Source: Aspidapion aeneum
Taxonomy: Eukaryota; Arthropoda; Insecta; Coleoptera; Brentidae
Reading direction: 5' to 3'
Assembly (NCBI GenBank): GCA_963576565.1
Contig: OY755042.1
Span: forward strand, 109,359,314 to 109,423,313
Length of the DNA stretch: 64,000 nucleotides
Under the pieces are notes generated by a model. The model saw only the letters and a program-made list of their open reading frames with translations, made no database searches and had not been told where the DNA came from. The position numbers and the translations under genes are program-made. Below, in pieces: positions 59,801 through 64,000 of the stretch. Positions within the stretch are counted from its first letter, which is position 1, and every line of letters begins with the position of its first letter.

Positions 59801-62751
59801 ATGTCTGTCTGTAACGACCAACGCGCATAACTCAAAAACCTCTTGGCCGGTTTTAATGAAATTTGGTACCTAGGCTGGGTCTTGGGTCGAGATGGTCCCA
59901 TTTAAAAATGAACAAAATCCACCGAACACAAACCAAATAAAAGGGTGGGGGTAGATTTTAAAAATTAGAGTTTATGTGAAAATATGGCGTGTGTGATATC
60001 AAACGAAAGGTAATTGAGTCTGCAGTTAAACAAAATACATTTTAATTTATTTAAAAAAAAGGGTGGGGGTATATTTTAAAAATTAGAGTTTAAGTGAAAA
60101 TATAGCGTGTGTGATATCAAACGAAAGGTAATTGAGTCCGGAGTTTAACAAAATACATTTTAGTTTTTGTTTTCTTTAAGGGTGGGGGTAGATTTCAAAA
60201 ATTTGAGTTTAAGTCAAAACATGGCTTGTGTGGTATCAAACAAAAGGTAATTTAGTCTGGAGTTGAATAAAATGTATTTCAGTTTTTATTTATATTAGCT
60301 CACACATACAAAATAACTATAGTACCTAGTGTGAGCTTAGGGGCCCATATATTGGCAGAGTATTTTATTTCGGTGTCATCGTTAGTCATAGGGAAATCAA
60401 AAAAGTAATTTTGATTTTAATAAAAATTGCAAAAGGTTTTGTTAGTCATTTTAATTTAATTCATTTTGACAGGATCGGAAAAAAATCAACGAGACTAGTG
60501 AATGCAGCTGCTGTCAAACTGTCAGAAGAACTATTTAACATGATTGACAGACCAGATCATGCGTTGGTCACCAGAGTAAGAGAAGGAACGGAACCTACCG
60601 TAAGTATCTTCAGTCAAAATAAAATTAGGCTTGATAAAAGAAAAAATTGAACTTAAGTAAAAACTTAGTAAAAGCTTCAATATCAAAATATACAGGGTGT
60701 TCGGCACATGAACCGTCAACATTTTTTGGGATATTGTTGGGGTCATTTGCTACCTTTTCAACCTTGGAATTTGGGTCCTAAGAGTCACGGCTAAAGAAAT
60801 ATGAATTAAAAAAAAATCCTCAAATTATCCAAAATCCCACCTTAAAACCCTCGTAAGCTTTTTATTAATCTCTGGAAAAGCACCATTTTTTTGTATAATT
60901 CTGTAATCTTATGCTTCTTCAACTAATTATTAGATTTGTTAAAATTGATGTACCAAAGAGACATAAGAGGTTTTTTGTTGAAGATCATTAGTCATTTTGT
61001 AAAAGAAAATCAATTTCAAAATTAAAAATCAAAAAAAGTATCGACAATTGAGAACTTCATTTTCTTTTAAAAACTTCTTTAGTTGATTACCTTTCTAACG
61101 GTATGCTGCTACACATTGATTAAAAAAAACAATTCTGCTTTAAAATACGGATATTCCGTGAGACGGGCAATAATCGTTCAGACTTGATAAGAAAAACAAT
61201 TTGGAGTTTATGATCGTTTACCTACTTAAACAAAAGTTAAACTTTTAACAATAATGTATTGTGTTCTTTATTTATAAATTTTGTTTTGTTTTAGAACATT
61301 TATTATTTTTTACAAAGAACAACTTTTTATCCTAAAATTAATAATAAAAAAGTCTTCCATATGGTTCCAACCATGTTCCAACTTAGCTAGACATACTACC
61401 ACCTTTTCTTAAAACATTTTAGGCTATATTTGACCTATCTATAACTCTACTTCGTATTGAGCTACTCAAACTTTGCACAATCGTAGAACTTGATTGATCT
61501 AGCAATCCCTCTAAGTTTCATGGACTTCCATGAAGCAGTAAAGTAGTTACGGAATTTTGAAATTTGCCACTCACTCATGTATAGATCATCAAAATTCTAC
61601 TATACTTCCAGACATGCTACAAAGCTGAAATTTGTCAGACTTATGACCAAACCCTTGGAAAAAATCAAAAATCCCAAAACTTTAATTTATCCCCTCCCCT
61701 ATACACGTAAAGTTATATAAAATTAACATTGCCTACTTCCAGAAATGCTAGAGAGCTGAGCTTTGGCAGACTGGTAGGAACTATGATAAAACTATAGGAA
61801 AAAATTAAAACCAAAATTTTAATTTATTTCTCTCCCGTTAGAAATTATAGACAAGTTCATAAAGTTCCCCCCTTGTCTTTTTCTCGTAAAAGCATGTACT
61901 AGATATATTTTTAGAAAGGTAGGTATAACAAATAAATTAAGAAGAGTATCAAAATCTAAGGATTGCAAAAAAATTACCCCCACTTCCCCCCCCCCCATCA
62001 TGTCCAGTATGTATACTAGGGCACAAATTGATAAAAATATAAATTTATTCATTCCAAAATGAAAATTAAAAGAGGTGAAAGTTATTGGAATAAGACATCG
62101 CAAAAGTTTTGAACAATATTCCGCATATTTTATTACTTAAAAATATTTTTCCAAATCCTTTGAAAGGAATAAAATCATAACAAAAACATTTCATGTAAAA
62201 AGAAGCCAAGTTCGCGAAAATGGTATTCCGTAAAAAGAATTGAGATAAAAGTATAGCCAAGTTCTTCAATACAAATTTCAAAATGAAAGGTTCTTACTAG
62301 TTTGGAAATGTTTTTTTAAACTTGGCTATTACGGCTGCAAATTTATTCTTAGGCACACTGCTAAATTGAACATAAACAAGTTTGGCTGTAATAGCGAAGT
62401 TTAAAAAACCATTTCCAAACCAGTAAGAACCTTTCATTTTGAAATTTGTATTGGAGAACTTGGCTTTACTTTTATCTCAATTCTTTTTACGGAATACCAT
62501 TTTCGCGTACTTGGCTTCTTTTTACATGAAATGTTTTTGTTATGATTTTATTTTTTCTATGGCCACTATAGCTTTATACTATATATTTTTTATATTTAGA
62601 TTTTCAAATGTAAATTTATTGGTTGGGATGAAGTAATAGCAGTCGATTTTACAAGAACGGCCGCATCTGTACAAAAAACCGGCGCTAACCTGACACAGTG
62701 GGCCCATAAACAAGAGACCAAAGCTGATCTAACCGCTCTCTTTACTCCTAG
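25026..62751 (+). CDS. fliI: Flightless-1, LRR-gelsolin actin regulator (15 exons, 3' partial)
   Basis: Joined exons: 25026-25088, 26576-26925, 28008-28169, 28540-28754, 30185-30407, 34875-35116, 40070-40164, 41079-41149, 44809-45055, 50787-50972, 52878-53016, 54211-54386, 55315-55487, 60473-60599, 62600-62751. Every junction keeps frame and has GT..AG sites, giving about 873 codons of an expected 1250 or so. Residues 1-400 are the leucine-rich repeats (LxxLxLxxN units), 419-475 a basic then charged linker (RKMRLRRG), and about 490-723 gelsolin repeat 1. Repeat 2 follows, open at the right edge. Flightless-1 binds actin and several signalling proteins, severs or caps filaments, and is needed for flight muscle in Drosophila. 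Start chosen because [15 protein letters not shown] aligns with the conserved N-terminus. The introns, 0.4 to 5.7 kb, are loaded with transposons. Confidence 0.95.
25545..25995. repeat. AACC-rich minisatellite in fliI intron 1
   Basis: Degenerate copies of AACCGAACGGAACC and CCAACCCAAACC run over about 450 bases. It gives long Pro/Asn/Glu or Gly/Val/Arg frames on both strands that are not genes. It is not an insect telomere repeat (TTAGG or TCAGG). Confidence 0.8.
26576..26925 (+). CDS. fliI: fliI exon 2
   Basis: Acceptor TTTTTAG, donor GTAAGT, residues 22-138. Four to five leucine-rich repeats, e.g. [31 protein letters not shown] and [15 protein letters not shown]. The SSGVPPELF segment is characteristic of flightless-1. 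Confidence 0.95.
28008..28169 (+). CDS. fliI: fliI exon 3
   Basis: Residues 138-192: [20 protein letters not shown] and [25 protein letters not shown] text is nearly invariant across flightless-1 proteins. The acceptor is ATTTTAG, and the exon ends in the split arginine codon AG|A. Confidence 0.95.
28540..28754 (+). CDS. fliI: fliI exon 4
   Basis: Residues 192-264: [20 protein letters not shown], then [20 protein letters not shown] and [13 protein letters not shown]. It ends at GTGAGT with one base of a split alanine codon. An internal ATG at 28562 is not a start. Confidence 0.95.
28797..30172 (-). pseudogene. RTE-like reverse transcriptase remnants in fliI intron 4
   Basis: Two pieces of one polymerase are read on the minus strand. 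29766-30172 has CNNYRGIS and a later stretch with FVDL-like and AYDTVP-like remains, broken by stops. 28797-28940 has [20 protein letters not shown] and [12 protein letters not shown], the next part of the same domain. The 0.8 kb between them is AT-rich and may be a later insertion. It contains a few CATTCCTCTGG motifs at 29109, 29492, 29610 and 29637. Confidence 0.65.
30185..30407 (+). CDS. fliI: fliI exon 5
   Basis: Residues 264-338: [56 protein letters not shown] and [13 protein letters not shown]. The split arginine codon AG|G leads into exon 6. Confidence 0.95.
30755..31010 (+). mobile_element. Left arm of a large inverted repeat in fliI intron 5
   Basis: It opens with CAGTGGCGGCTGGTGATG and contains TTCGGTTGGATTTCTTTTAA and CTTGATGCCCTGATGAAAAG. 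Inverted matches lie at about 33680-33870. The CAGTGGCGG end resembles hAT elements. The interior between the arms has been filled by the three insertions described next. Confidence 0.6.
31426..32130 (+). mobile_element. Hairpin-capped element in fliI intron 5
   Basis: A full copy in the sense direction. The left hairpin is shortened (AGCTCACACTACTACTATAAG). The CTGT tract, three GGGTGGGGGTA units and right hairpin with GGCAGAGTA are all present. Confidence 0.85.
32180..32885. mobile_element. Long palindromic fold-back element (CCGGGTG core)
   Basis: The two arms of about 330 bases mirror each other around 32530-32545. The core arms begin TACCGGGTGGTCC and end GGCTCACCCGGTA, flanked by TA. 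Outside them the mirror continues through AACGAGCTAATGGTGAGCTT and TTTTGACATTGATT. A transcript of this intron could form a long hairpin. No coding content. Confidence 0.7.
32937..33680 (+). mobile_element. Retrozyme-like tandem repeat with hammerhead, copy 1 (fliI intron 5)
   Basis: From about 33054 to 33680 there is a bit more than one unit of a 513-bp repeat: GGCTACCCACGGAAAAT occurs at 33056 and again at 33569. The segment at 32937-33053 is an inverted piece of the same unit, so copies face each other. One complete hammerhead ribozyme lies at 33474-33521. The unit has no ORF of note and carries motifs shared with the copies at 43598 and 63005 (CTCTCGTATCTCGGTAGATG, GTAGGTCACGGACTATAG). 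Confidence 0.75.
33474..33521 (+). ncRNA. Type I hammerhead ribozyme, copy 1
   Basis: Read 5' to 3', the parts are: stem I AGUGUU; core CUGAGGA (fits CUGANGA); stem II GUCC-CAUAA-GGAC; GAA; stem III ACGG-UUAA-CUGU (A15.1-U16.1 intact, one G-U pair); C17; then AACACU closing stem I perfectly. The predicted self-cleavage is after the GUC, between 33515 and 33516. All invariant core bases are present, and position 7 (G here) is known to vary. Short stem III with open stem I is the type found in Penelope-like elements and animal retrozymes. Activity has not been shown. Confidence 0.85.
33680..33870 (-). mobile_element. Right arm of the large inverted repeat in fliI intron 5
   Basis: The inverse of 30815-31005: CATCAGGGCATCAAGGTC and AAAGAAATCCAACCGAAAGC can be matched base for base over long runs to the left arm. 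It ends at about the GGATCC also found on the left. Confidence 0.6.
34148..34853 (-). mobile_element. Unclassified transposable element with conserved short ORF, copy 3
   Basis: The longest copy of the family at 1083 and 3541, inverted. The minus-strand frame 34528-34313 opens [20 protein letters not shown] and runs 71 residues. The 5' region has the GCCGGCAGC patch and the CCTTAGTGAAGACG stretch. Its end lies only about 20 bases before fliI exon 6, so part of the acceptor region is element-derived or abuts it. Confidence 0.6.
34875..35116 (+). CDS. fliI: fliI exon 6
   Basis: Residues 338-419: [38 protein letters not shown], then the strongly conserved [16 protein letters not shown]. The acceptor is TTTTAAG, the donor GTAAGT. 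An ATG at 34855 in the intron opens a longer frame but lies upstream of the acceptor. Confidence 0.94.
35770..36202. mobile_element. MITE with CAGGGTCCGGC ends (fliI intron 6)
   Basis: The left end is CAGGGTCCGGCAGAATGATC, the right end the imperfect inverse (GATCATTATGCCGAACCCT). A TA precedes the left end. About 430 bases with no coding capacity, probably Tc1/mariner-related. Confidence 0.65.
36203..37065. other. fliI intron 6, AT-rich sequence
   Basis: No gene or classifiable repeat recognised. Confidence 0.4.
37066..37335 (-). mobile_element. RTE-like retrotransposon 3' fragment
   Basis: The reverse strand matches the ends of the copies at 5960 and 52293: the GATCCTGACAATCAT stretch, ATTTACTATTGTCATTCCAG, and the region coding the GRRKRG tail. 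It is diverged, with stops. Confidence 0.65.
37438..37622. mobile_element. pogo/Tigger-like MITE (CAGTCGAACCTC ends)
   Basis: Terminal inverted repeats CAGTCGAACCTCTCTATCTC and GAGTTATAGAGGTTCGACTG lie between TA duplications. The interior carries more copies of TCGAACCTCT. CAGTCGAACC ends are typical of pogo-like elements. Confidence 0.75.
38109..40008. mobile_element. Large TA-flanked fold-back element (CAGGGTGTCCC), fliI intron 6
   Basis: The left arm (38109 to about 38550) and right arm (about 39555 to 40008) are inverse copies over roughly 450 bases, starting CAGGGTGTCCCAAATTGGGC. TA flanks both ends. The middle contains other sequence, including (TA)n at 39115 and (ATTT)n at 39150. It ends 61 bases before fliI exon 7. 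Confidence 0.8.
40070..40164 (+). CDS. fliI: fliI exon 7
   Basis: Residues 419-450: [20 protein letters not shown] then [11 protein letters not shown]. The RKMRLRR linker between the LRR block and the gelsolin repeats is conserved. Acceptor TTTTCTAG, donor GTATGC, phase 0 out. Confidence 0.92.
40327..40622 (+). mobile_element. MITE with 38-bp inverted ends and HTH-like remnant
   Basis: The ends are inverse: AGCTATAGTCCAAATTATAC on the left and its mirror on the right, including TGACGTCA. The plus-strand frame inside (40379-40624) contains [19 protein letters not shown], which reads like the helix-turn-helix start of a DDE transposase. The rest of the protein is absent. Confidence 0.6.
40805..41061 (+). 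pseudogene. Non-LTR retrotransposon C-terminal zinc-knuckle fragment
   Basis: [20 protein letters not shown] followed by [20 protein letters not shown] is the terminal Cys/His segment (CxxC..H..C) found after the RNase H region of R1/jockey-type elements. It is GC-rich compared with its surroundings and stops 18 bases before fliI exon 8. The rest of the element is missing. Confidence 0.75.
41079..41149 (+). CDS. fliI: fliI exon 8
   Basis: Residues 451-474: [20 protein letters not shown] then ESLK. Matches the GMSDVAQEKN linker text of other flightless-1 proteins. Acceptor TGTTTCAG, donor GTAAGT. Confidence 0.9.
41407..42119 (+). mobile_element. Hairpin-capped element in fliI intron 8
   Basis: A full copy with an expanded CTGT tract (41546-41606), flanked on both sides by ATTTT. 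Part of the conserved stretch after the tract and part of the first internal unit are deleted relative to the copy at 59569. Confidence 0.85.
42590..43380 (-). pseudogene. Jockey/CR1-like retrotransposon, C-terminal reverse transcriptase
   Basis: The minus strand reads [11 protein letters not shown] at about 43150-43200, and after one stop [20 protein letters not shown] and [20 protein letters not shown]. These are the C-terminal reverse transcriptase blocks of jockey/CR1-type elements, ending in YETRNRN. Stops and lack of the 5' part show it is dead. Confidence 0.75.
43748..43795 (+). ncRNA. Type I hammerhead ribozyme, copy 2a
   Basis: The same fold as at 33474. Stem III reads ACGG-UUAA-AUGU, so its outermost pair is a G/A mismatch, but the pairs next to the cleavage site remain. 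Predicted cleavage is after 43789. Confidence 0.78.
44262..44309 (+). ncRNA. Type I hammerhead ribozyme, copy 2b
   Basis: Identical to copy 1 in all paired and core positions. Predicted cleavage is after 44303, 514 bases from the site in copy 2a, so a transcript of this locus could release a unit-length 514-nt RNA. Confidence 0.85.
44809..45055 (+). CDS. fliI: fliI exon 9
   Basis: Residues 474-556: [35 protein letters not shown], then [20 protein letters not shown] and [22 protein letters not shown] and the W-x-IxFWIG block mark the first gelsolin repeat. Acceptor TTTTTTAG, donor GTAAGT, phase 0 out. Confidence 0.96.
45150..45870. repeat. Degenerate tandem repeat, unit about 175 bp, fliI intron 9
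   Basis: Four or so diverged copies of the unit also found inside the fold-back element at 15985-17775. Each has a phrase like AAATTTTATT..CTACAATAAAG, then TTTGAGAAAATT, then a TTACGGACG(C/T)CGCTG piece. Confidence 0.65.
46874..46944 (-). pseudogene. Degenerate THAP-like first exon (inverted copy)
   Basis: The minus-strand frame opens [19 protein letters not shown] and ends MPFHR at a GTAACT donor. It is the mirror of the exon at 47247, with one zinc-binding Cys replaced by Tyr and two codons lost. Confidence 0.5.
47247..47323 (+). pseudogene. THAP-type zinc-finger first exon (transposon-borne)
   Basis: [20 protein letters not shown] then GVPFHR, split by a GTAACT donor. CxxC followed by G-V-x-FHR is the start of a THAP domain, as in P-element-type transposases. 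The second half of the domain (C..H) is not found nearby, so only the first exon was kept. Confidence 0.55.
47490..48395 (-). pseudogene. Non-LTR retrotransposon reverse transcriptase fragment
   Basis: The minus strand reads [13 protein letters not shown] (about 48345-48390), then after a stop [13 protein letters not shown] with the catalytic FADD, and [19 protein letters not shown]. Further 3' the frame is broken. The order of blocks is that of a jockey/CR1-type polymerase. Confidence 0.78.
49181..50425. repeat. Direct tandem duplication, unit about 625 bp
   Basis: Two close copies (starting at GCTATCAAAA, 49181 and 49806) share long stretches such as GGGCCACGATCCTCCACTTT and GTCTGACCTCCCATAAGACC. 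A minor number of substitutions separates them. No coding content. Confidence 0.8.
50787..50972 (+). CDS. fliI: fliI exon 10
   Basis: Residues 557-618: [39 protein letters not shown], then [19 protein letters not shown]. The [15 protein letters not shown] and YIEGG motifs are conserved in gelsolin repeat 1 of flightless-1. Acceptor TTTTTAG, donor GTAAGT. Confidence 0.96.
51309..51382 (-). tRNA. tRNA-derived sequence (pseudo-tRNA or SINE head)
   Basis: The minus strand folds as a cloverleaf of about 73 bases. The acceptor stem has six good pairs and one mismatch. The D stem is GCTT/GAGC and the anticodon stem TTTGC/GCAGG. The seven-base loop GTACAGA would give anticodon ACA. The T arm CCGGG-TTCGAGT-CCCAG has one mismatch. 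GGTTCGAGTCC is a perfect B box. The odd anticodon and mismatches argue for a pseudogene or SINE. It lies in fliI intron 10. Confidence 0.5.
51420..52290. repeat. Inverted-repeat region hosting an RTE insertion
   Basis: CAATACAAGAACGAGAAACT near 51433 and the stretch to 51580 are mirrored at about 52175-52285. GTTTATAGTTTTAGGTCCTTG occurs at 51594 and again at 52768, on either side of the RTE copy. Confidence 0.6.
52293..52770 (+). pseudogene. RTE-like retrotransposon, 3' end of polymerase ORF
   Basis: A less deleted copy of the element at 5960. It has [39 protein letters not shown] and [13 protein letters not shown], and ends in TAGTAGTAGT. 5'-truncated, and it stops at 52679. Same strand as fliI, intron 10. 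Confidence 0.82.
52878..53016 (+). CDS. fliI: fliI exon 11
   Basis: Residues 619-665: [40 protein letters not shown] and FIWNG. RLYRV and the LDxxYVFILDxGxxIFIWxG block are gelsolin-repeat hallmarks. The split glycine codon G|GG joins exon 12. Confidence 0.95.
53225..53875. repeat. GGGGTAAATGTAAAC-type inverted repeat, fliI intron 11
   Basis: GGGGTAAATGTAAAC occurs at 53239, 53439 and 53850, and its complement near 53775-53830. The pattern suggests an eroded fold-back element. Confidence 0.55.
54211..54386 (+). CDS. fliI: fliI exon 12
   Basis: Residues 665-723: [30 protein letters not shown] and [20 protein letters not shown]. [20 protein letters not shown] is a signature of flightless-1. 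Acceptor TTTCTGTAG, donor GTAATT. Confidence 0.95.
54785..54827 (-). ncRNA. Hammerhead-like motif, minimal stem III, unit 1
   Basis: On the minus strand: stem I AUUCAC; core CUGAGGA; an extra U; stem II GGCC-CAAAA-GGUC; GAA; very short stem III AC-CG-GU; C; then GUGGAU closing stem I (one G-U pair). The extra U after the core is non-canonical, so activity is uncertain. Confidence 0.6.
55054..55096 (-). ncRNA. Hammerhead-like motif, minimal stem III, unit 2
   Basis: The same as unit 1, but the base closing stem II is changed (GGUG before GAA), adding a mismatch. Probably weaker or inactive. Confidence 0.5.
55315..55487 (+). CDS. fliI: fliI exon 13
   Basis: Residues 724-781: [40 protein letters not shown] and [13 protein letters not shown]. 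RLYxVxLGxGYLELPQ opens the second gelsolin repeat of flightless-1. Acceptor TTCTTTAG, and the split tryptophan codon TG|G. Confidence 0.95.
55551..57804. mobile_element. TA-flanked element with CAGCGTGTCCC ends, fliI intron 13
   Basis: Left end CAGCGTGTCCCATTTTCGAT, right end its inverse, TA at both ends. The arms match over long stretches, e.g. the AGATATTCTT..GTAAAAACATTTTTG parts. It has been enlarged by insertion of the hairpin-capped copy at 56842-57576 and by a 141-bp tandem duplication (56574-56855). Confidence 0.75.
56842..57576 (-). mobile_element. Hairpin-capped element, inverted, nested
   Basis: The right end TACTGTGCC with its hairpin is on the left here. Three internal units with GTTTGATATCACAC follow, then the CAGACAGACATACAG tract. 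The terminal hairpin at the other end is duplicated (57508-57576). Confidence 0.85.
57807..58202. mobile_element. Second TA-flanked CAGGGTGTCCC element
   Basis: It starts CAGGGTGTCCCAATTTTAAT and ends with the inverse TTTGGGACACCCTG. It shares its left TA with the right TA of the neighbour at 55551-57804. About 400 bases, no ORF of note. Confidence 0.75.
58689..59423 (+). mobile_element. Hairpin-capped element, fliI intron 13
   Basis: A full copy with a longer CTGT tract (58826-58882). The end hairpin has one change (ACAGTACCCAGTG). Confidence 0.85.
59569..60362 (+). mobile_element. Hairpin-capped element with doubled left hairpin
   Basis: The left hairpin is present twice in a row (59569-59600 and 59601-59636), followed by the longest CTGT tract of the window (about 59739-59800), three internal units and the right hairpin. 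Flanked by ATTTT on both sides. Confidence 0.87.
60473..60599 (+). CDS. fliI: fliI exon 14
   Basis: Residues 781-823: [40 protein letters not shown] and PT. WxGxKSxRLVxAAAxKL and RPxHAxVxRxxEGTE are conserved in gelsolin repeat 2 of flightless-1. Acceptor TTTTGACAG, donor GTAAGT. Confidence 0.95.
60690..62175. other. fliI intron 14, unclassified sequence
   Basis: It starts with a TACAGGGTGTTCGGCACATG motif at 60690, similar to the ends of the TA-flanked elements, but no matching right end was found. The rest is AT-rich. Confidence 0.4.
62180..62555. mobile_element. Palindromic fold-back element, fliI intron 14
   Basis: Two arms of about 180 bases mirror around 62350. They share CATTTCATGTAAAAAGAAGC, AATGGTATTCCGTAAAAAGA and TCAAAATGAAAGGTTCTTAC. 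The degenerate copy at 7680-8005 is the same family. Confidence 0.75.
62600..62751 (+). CDS. fliI: fliI exon 15 (last in window)
   Basis: Residues 824-874: [20 protein letters not shown], then [13 protein letters not shown]. FKxKFxxWDxVxxVDxTR and [11 protein letters not shown] match the end of gelsolin repeat 2 and the following linker. Acceptor TATATTTAG, donor GTAAGT. The rest of the protein, about 380 residues, is off the right edge. Confidence 0.94.
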
Positions 62752-63004
62752 GTAAGTTTAATCAAATTTTATATCGTTATCTTTGTTTATTTCATATTAA
62801 GACTTGACTTTGAAACGAACAATACAAATTTGTGAAATATCTAATTGACAATCACTGCTTGTTTCAATCGATATTTTAACGGATTGGATTTGACCAAAGT
62901 TAAAGCGGCAAATCTAAAATGGCCGCCGTCCCGCCTTTTTAACCACTATTTTTGTTTAATTGTGTTTTTTTACAGTTTTCTTTAATTAAATTTTGGAGAA
63001 AATC

Positions 63005-63385
63005 TAACTTTCAAAAACTGTTTGACGCTCACGTTGTTTGATTGCGGGTACAAACGCAATAAGCGTTGATCTGGCCTGAAAGGCAGAAGAGCTGTCGTAG
63101 GTCACGGATTAGTTTAGTTCTTTTTATTTGTAATCGATCTTTTCATTGATCGATATGTATAGCAGTTTATTTTCGCCTGCTATTGTTCTGGTTTCTCTCG
63201 TATCTCGGTAGATGGCACTTCTTGCGACAGTTTTCTCACTATTTACATAGGATTAGAGACAAAACCATCTAATTAACTTCGCAAGAGTGTCACATTGACC
63301 AAGCAGTGTTCTGAGGAGTCCCATAAGGACGAAACACTTAACTGTCAACACTTATTAGGTGTCCATTAGATCTTGGACCCCCGCA
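63005..63385 (+). mobile_element. Retrozyme-like repeat with hammerhead, copy 3 (fliI intron 15)
   Basis: A single, more diverged and truncated unit, ending at CTTGGACCCCCG. It keeps GAGCTGTCGTAGGTCACGG, CTCTCGTATCTCGGTAGATG and the hammerhead at 63305-63352. Confidence 0.75.
63305..63352 (+). ncRNA. Type I hammerhead ribozyme, copy 3
   Basis: The core and stems I and II are unchanged although the surrounding unit has diverged. Stem III reads ACAC-UUAA-CUGU: the G-U pair became A-U, and the outer pair is lost. Predicted cleavage is after 63346. Confidence 0.8.
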
Positions 63386-64000
63386 GTGTTGCCAACTATT
63401 GGAAAGCGAGAATCCGTAGCGTGAACCCGAAAAATCCGTAGAAATCCGTAGATTCAAACAGGAATTCATTAAACGAAAAACCGAAAAAAAGGGCCATCTT
63501 CACAACTAAAACGTTTTGGTTTGATTTTTTTTTTGACAGAGTGACAGTAGTGCACCACTATTTGTGTATTATACCTATTGGAAATAGTATAAATAAAAGT
63601 ACCTACTTTTTTAACTTTTAAGGTACGACATACACTAACATTTTTTGGGAAAAAATTTTATTTGTGAGATATGGGAAAAATTTTTATATACGATCAATCC
63701 TGCTTGTTGAGTATCCTAAAAAGATATTTTGACATTTGTCACATGATCACTGTCATGGCGGCAAATTCAAAAAATTAGGCATGAAATCCCAAAAAGTGAG
63801 GTTAAATCGCAAAATATTGAAAAAAGTTATTTGCAGGGGCTGGGGCCAAAAATAGGGTATTTCTTATTTTTTATTTTTTTATTATTATTGCTCCAAATTT
63901 CATAGAGGACCCTAAAATGACATTCTAAACACTTTTTTCAAATAACTTTTTTCGATATTTCGCCATCTAACCTCACTTTTTGAGTTTTCATGACTAATTT
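63386..64000. other. fliI intron 15, fold-back sequence at right edge
   Basis: About 63770-63835 and 63930-64000 are mirrored (AAAAAGTGAGGTTAAATCGC and its inverse near 63962). No coding exon seen. Confidence 0.5.

Overview
The window looks like an insect nuclear genome, probably a beetle although that lineage call is only inference. It is AT-rich. Its small coding exons have GT..AG splice sites and sit in long introns filled with transposable-element remnants. No bacterial-style operons, CRISPR arrays or rRNA genes were seen.

Two host genes are arranged head to head around a gap of about 1.3 kb (23739-25025). On the minus strand is a tetraspanin of the CD63/Tsp29F kind. Four coding exons are visible (23670-23738, 15661-15849, 6725-6889, 2995-3331), and the 3' end, including the last membrane segment, lies off the left edge. 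Its large extracellular loop carries an unusual mucin-like Ser/Thr/Pro stretch. On the plus strand is flightless-1 (fliI), a leucine-rich-repeat plus gelsolin actin regulator. Fifteen exons from 25026 to 62751 join in frame to about 873 codons: the whole LRR block, the linker, gelsolin repeat 1 and most of repeat 2. The remaining gelsolin repeats lie off the right edge.

Most of the rest is mobile DNA. (1) A family of about 0.7 kb elements is capped at both ends by the same hairpin stem (AGCTCACAC..GTGTGAGCT), with about nine copies or pieces. (2) A 5-kb satellite at 9.5-14.5 kb has a unit of about 442 bp. (3) RTE-like, jockey-like and other non-LTR fragments are scattered, and a Penelope-like GIY-YIG fragment lies at 14.8-15.4 kb. 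(4) Many fold-back elements and MITEs are present, several with TA target sites and CAGGGTGTCCC ends. Some still carry pieces of protein exons, including a THAP zinc-finger start and an HTH-like piece.

The most interesting signal is a set of hammerhead ribozymes in a repeat with a 513-514 bp period. It sits in fliI introns 5, 8 and 15, always on the sense strand, and two of the three loci hold more than one unit in tandem. Each copy has a CUGANGA core, stem II, GAAA, a short stem III and a GUC cleavage site, closed by a perfect 6-bp stem I. That is the architecture of animal retrozymes and Penelope-type hammerheads. A second, unrelated 269-bp tandem repeat in intron 12 carries hammerhead-like motifs on the opposite strand.
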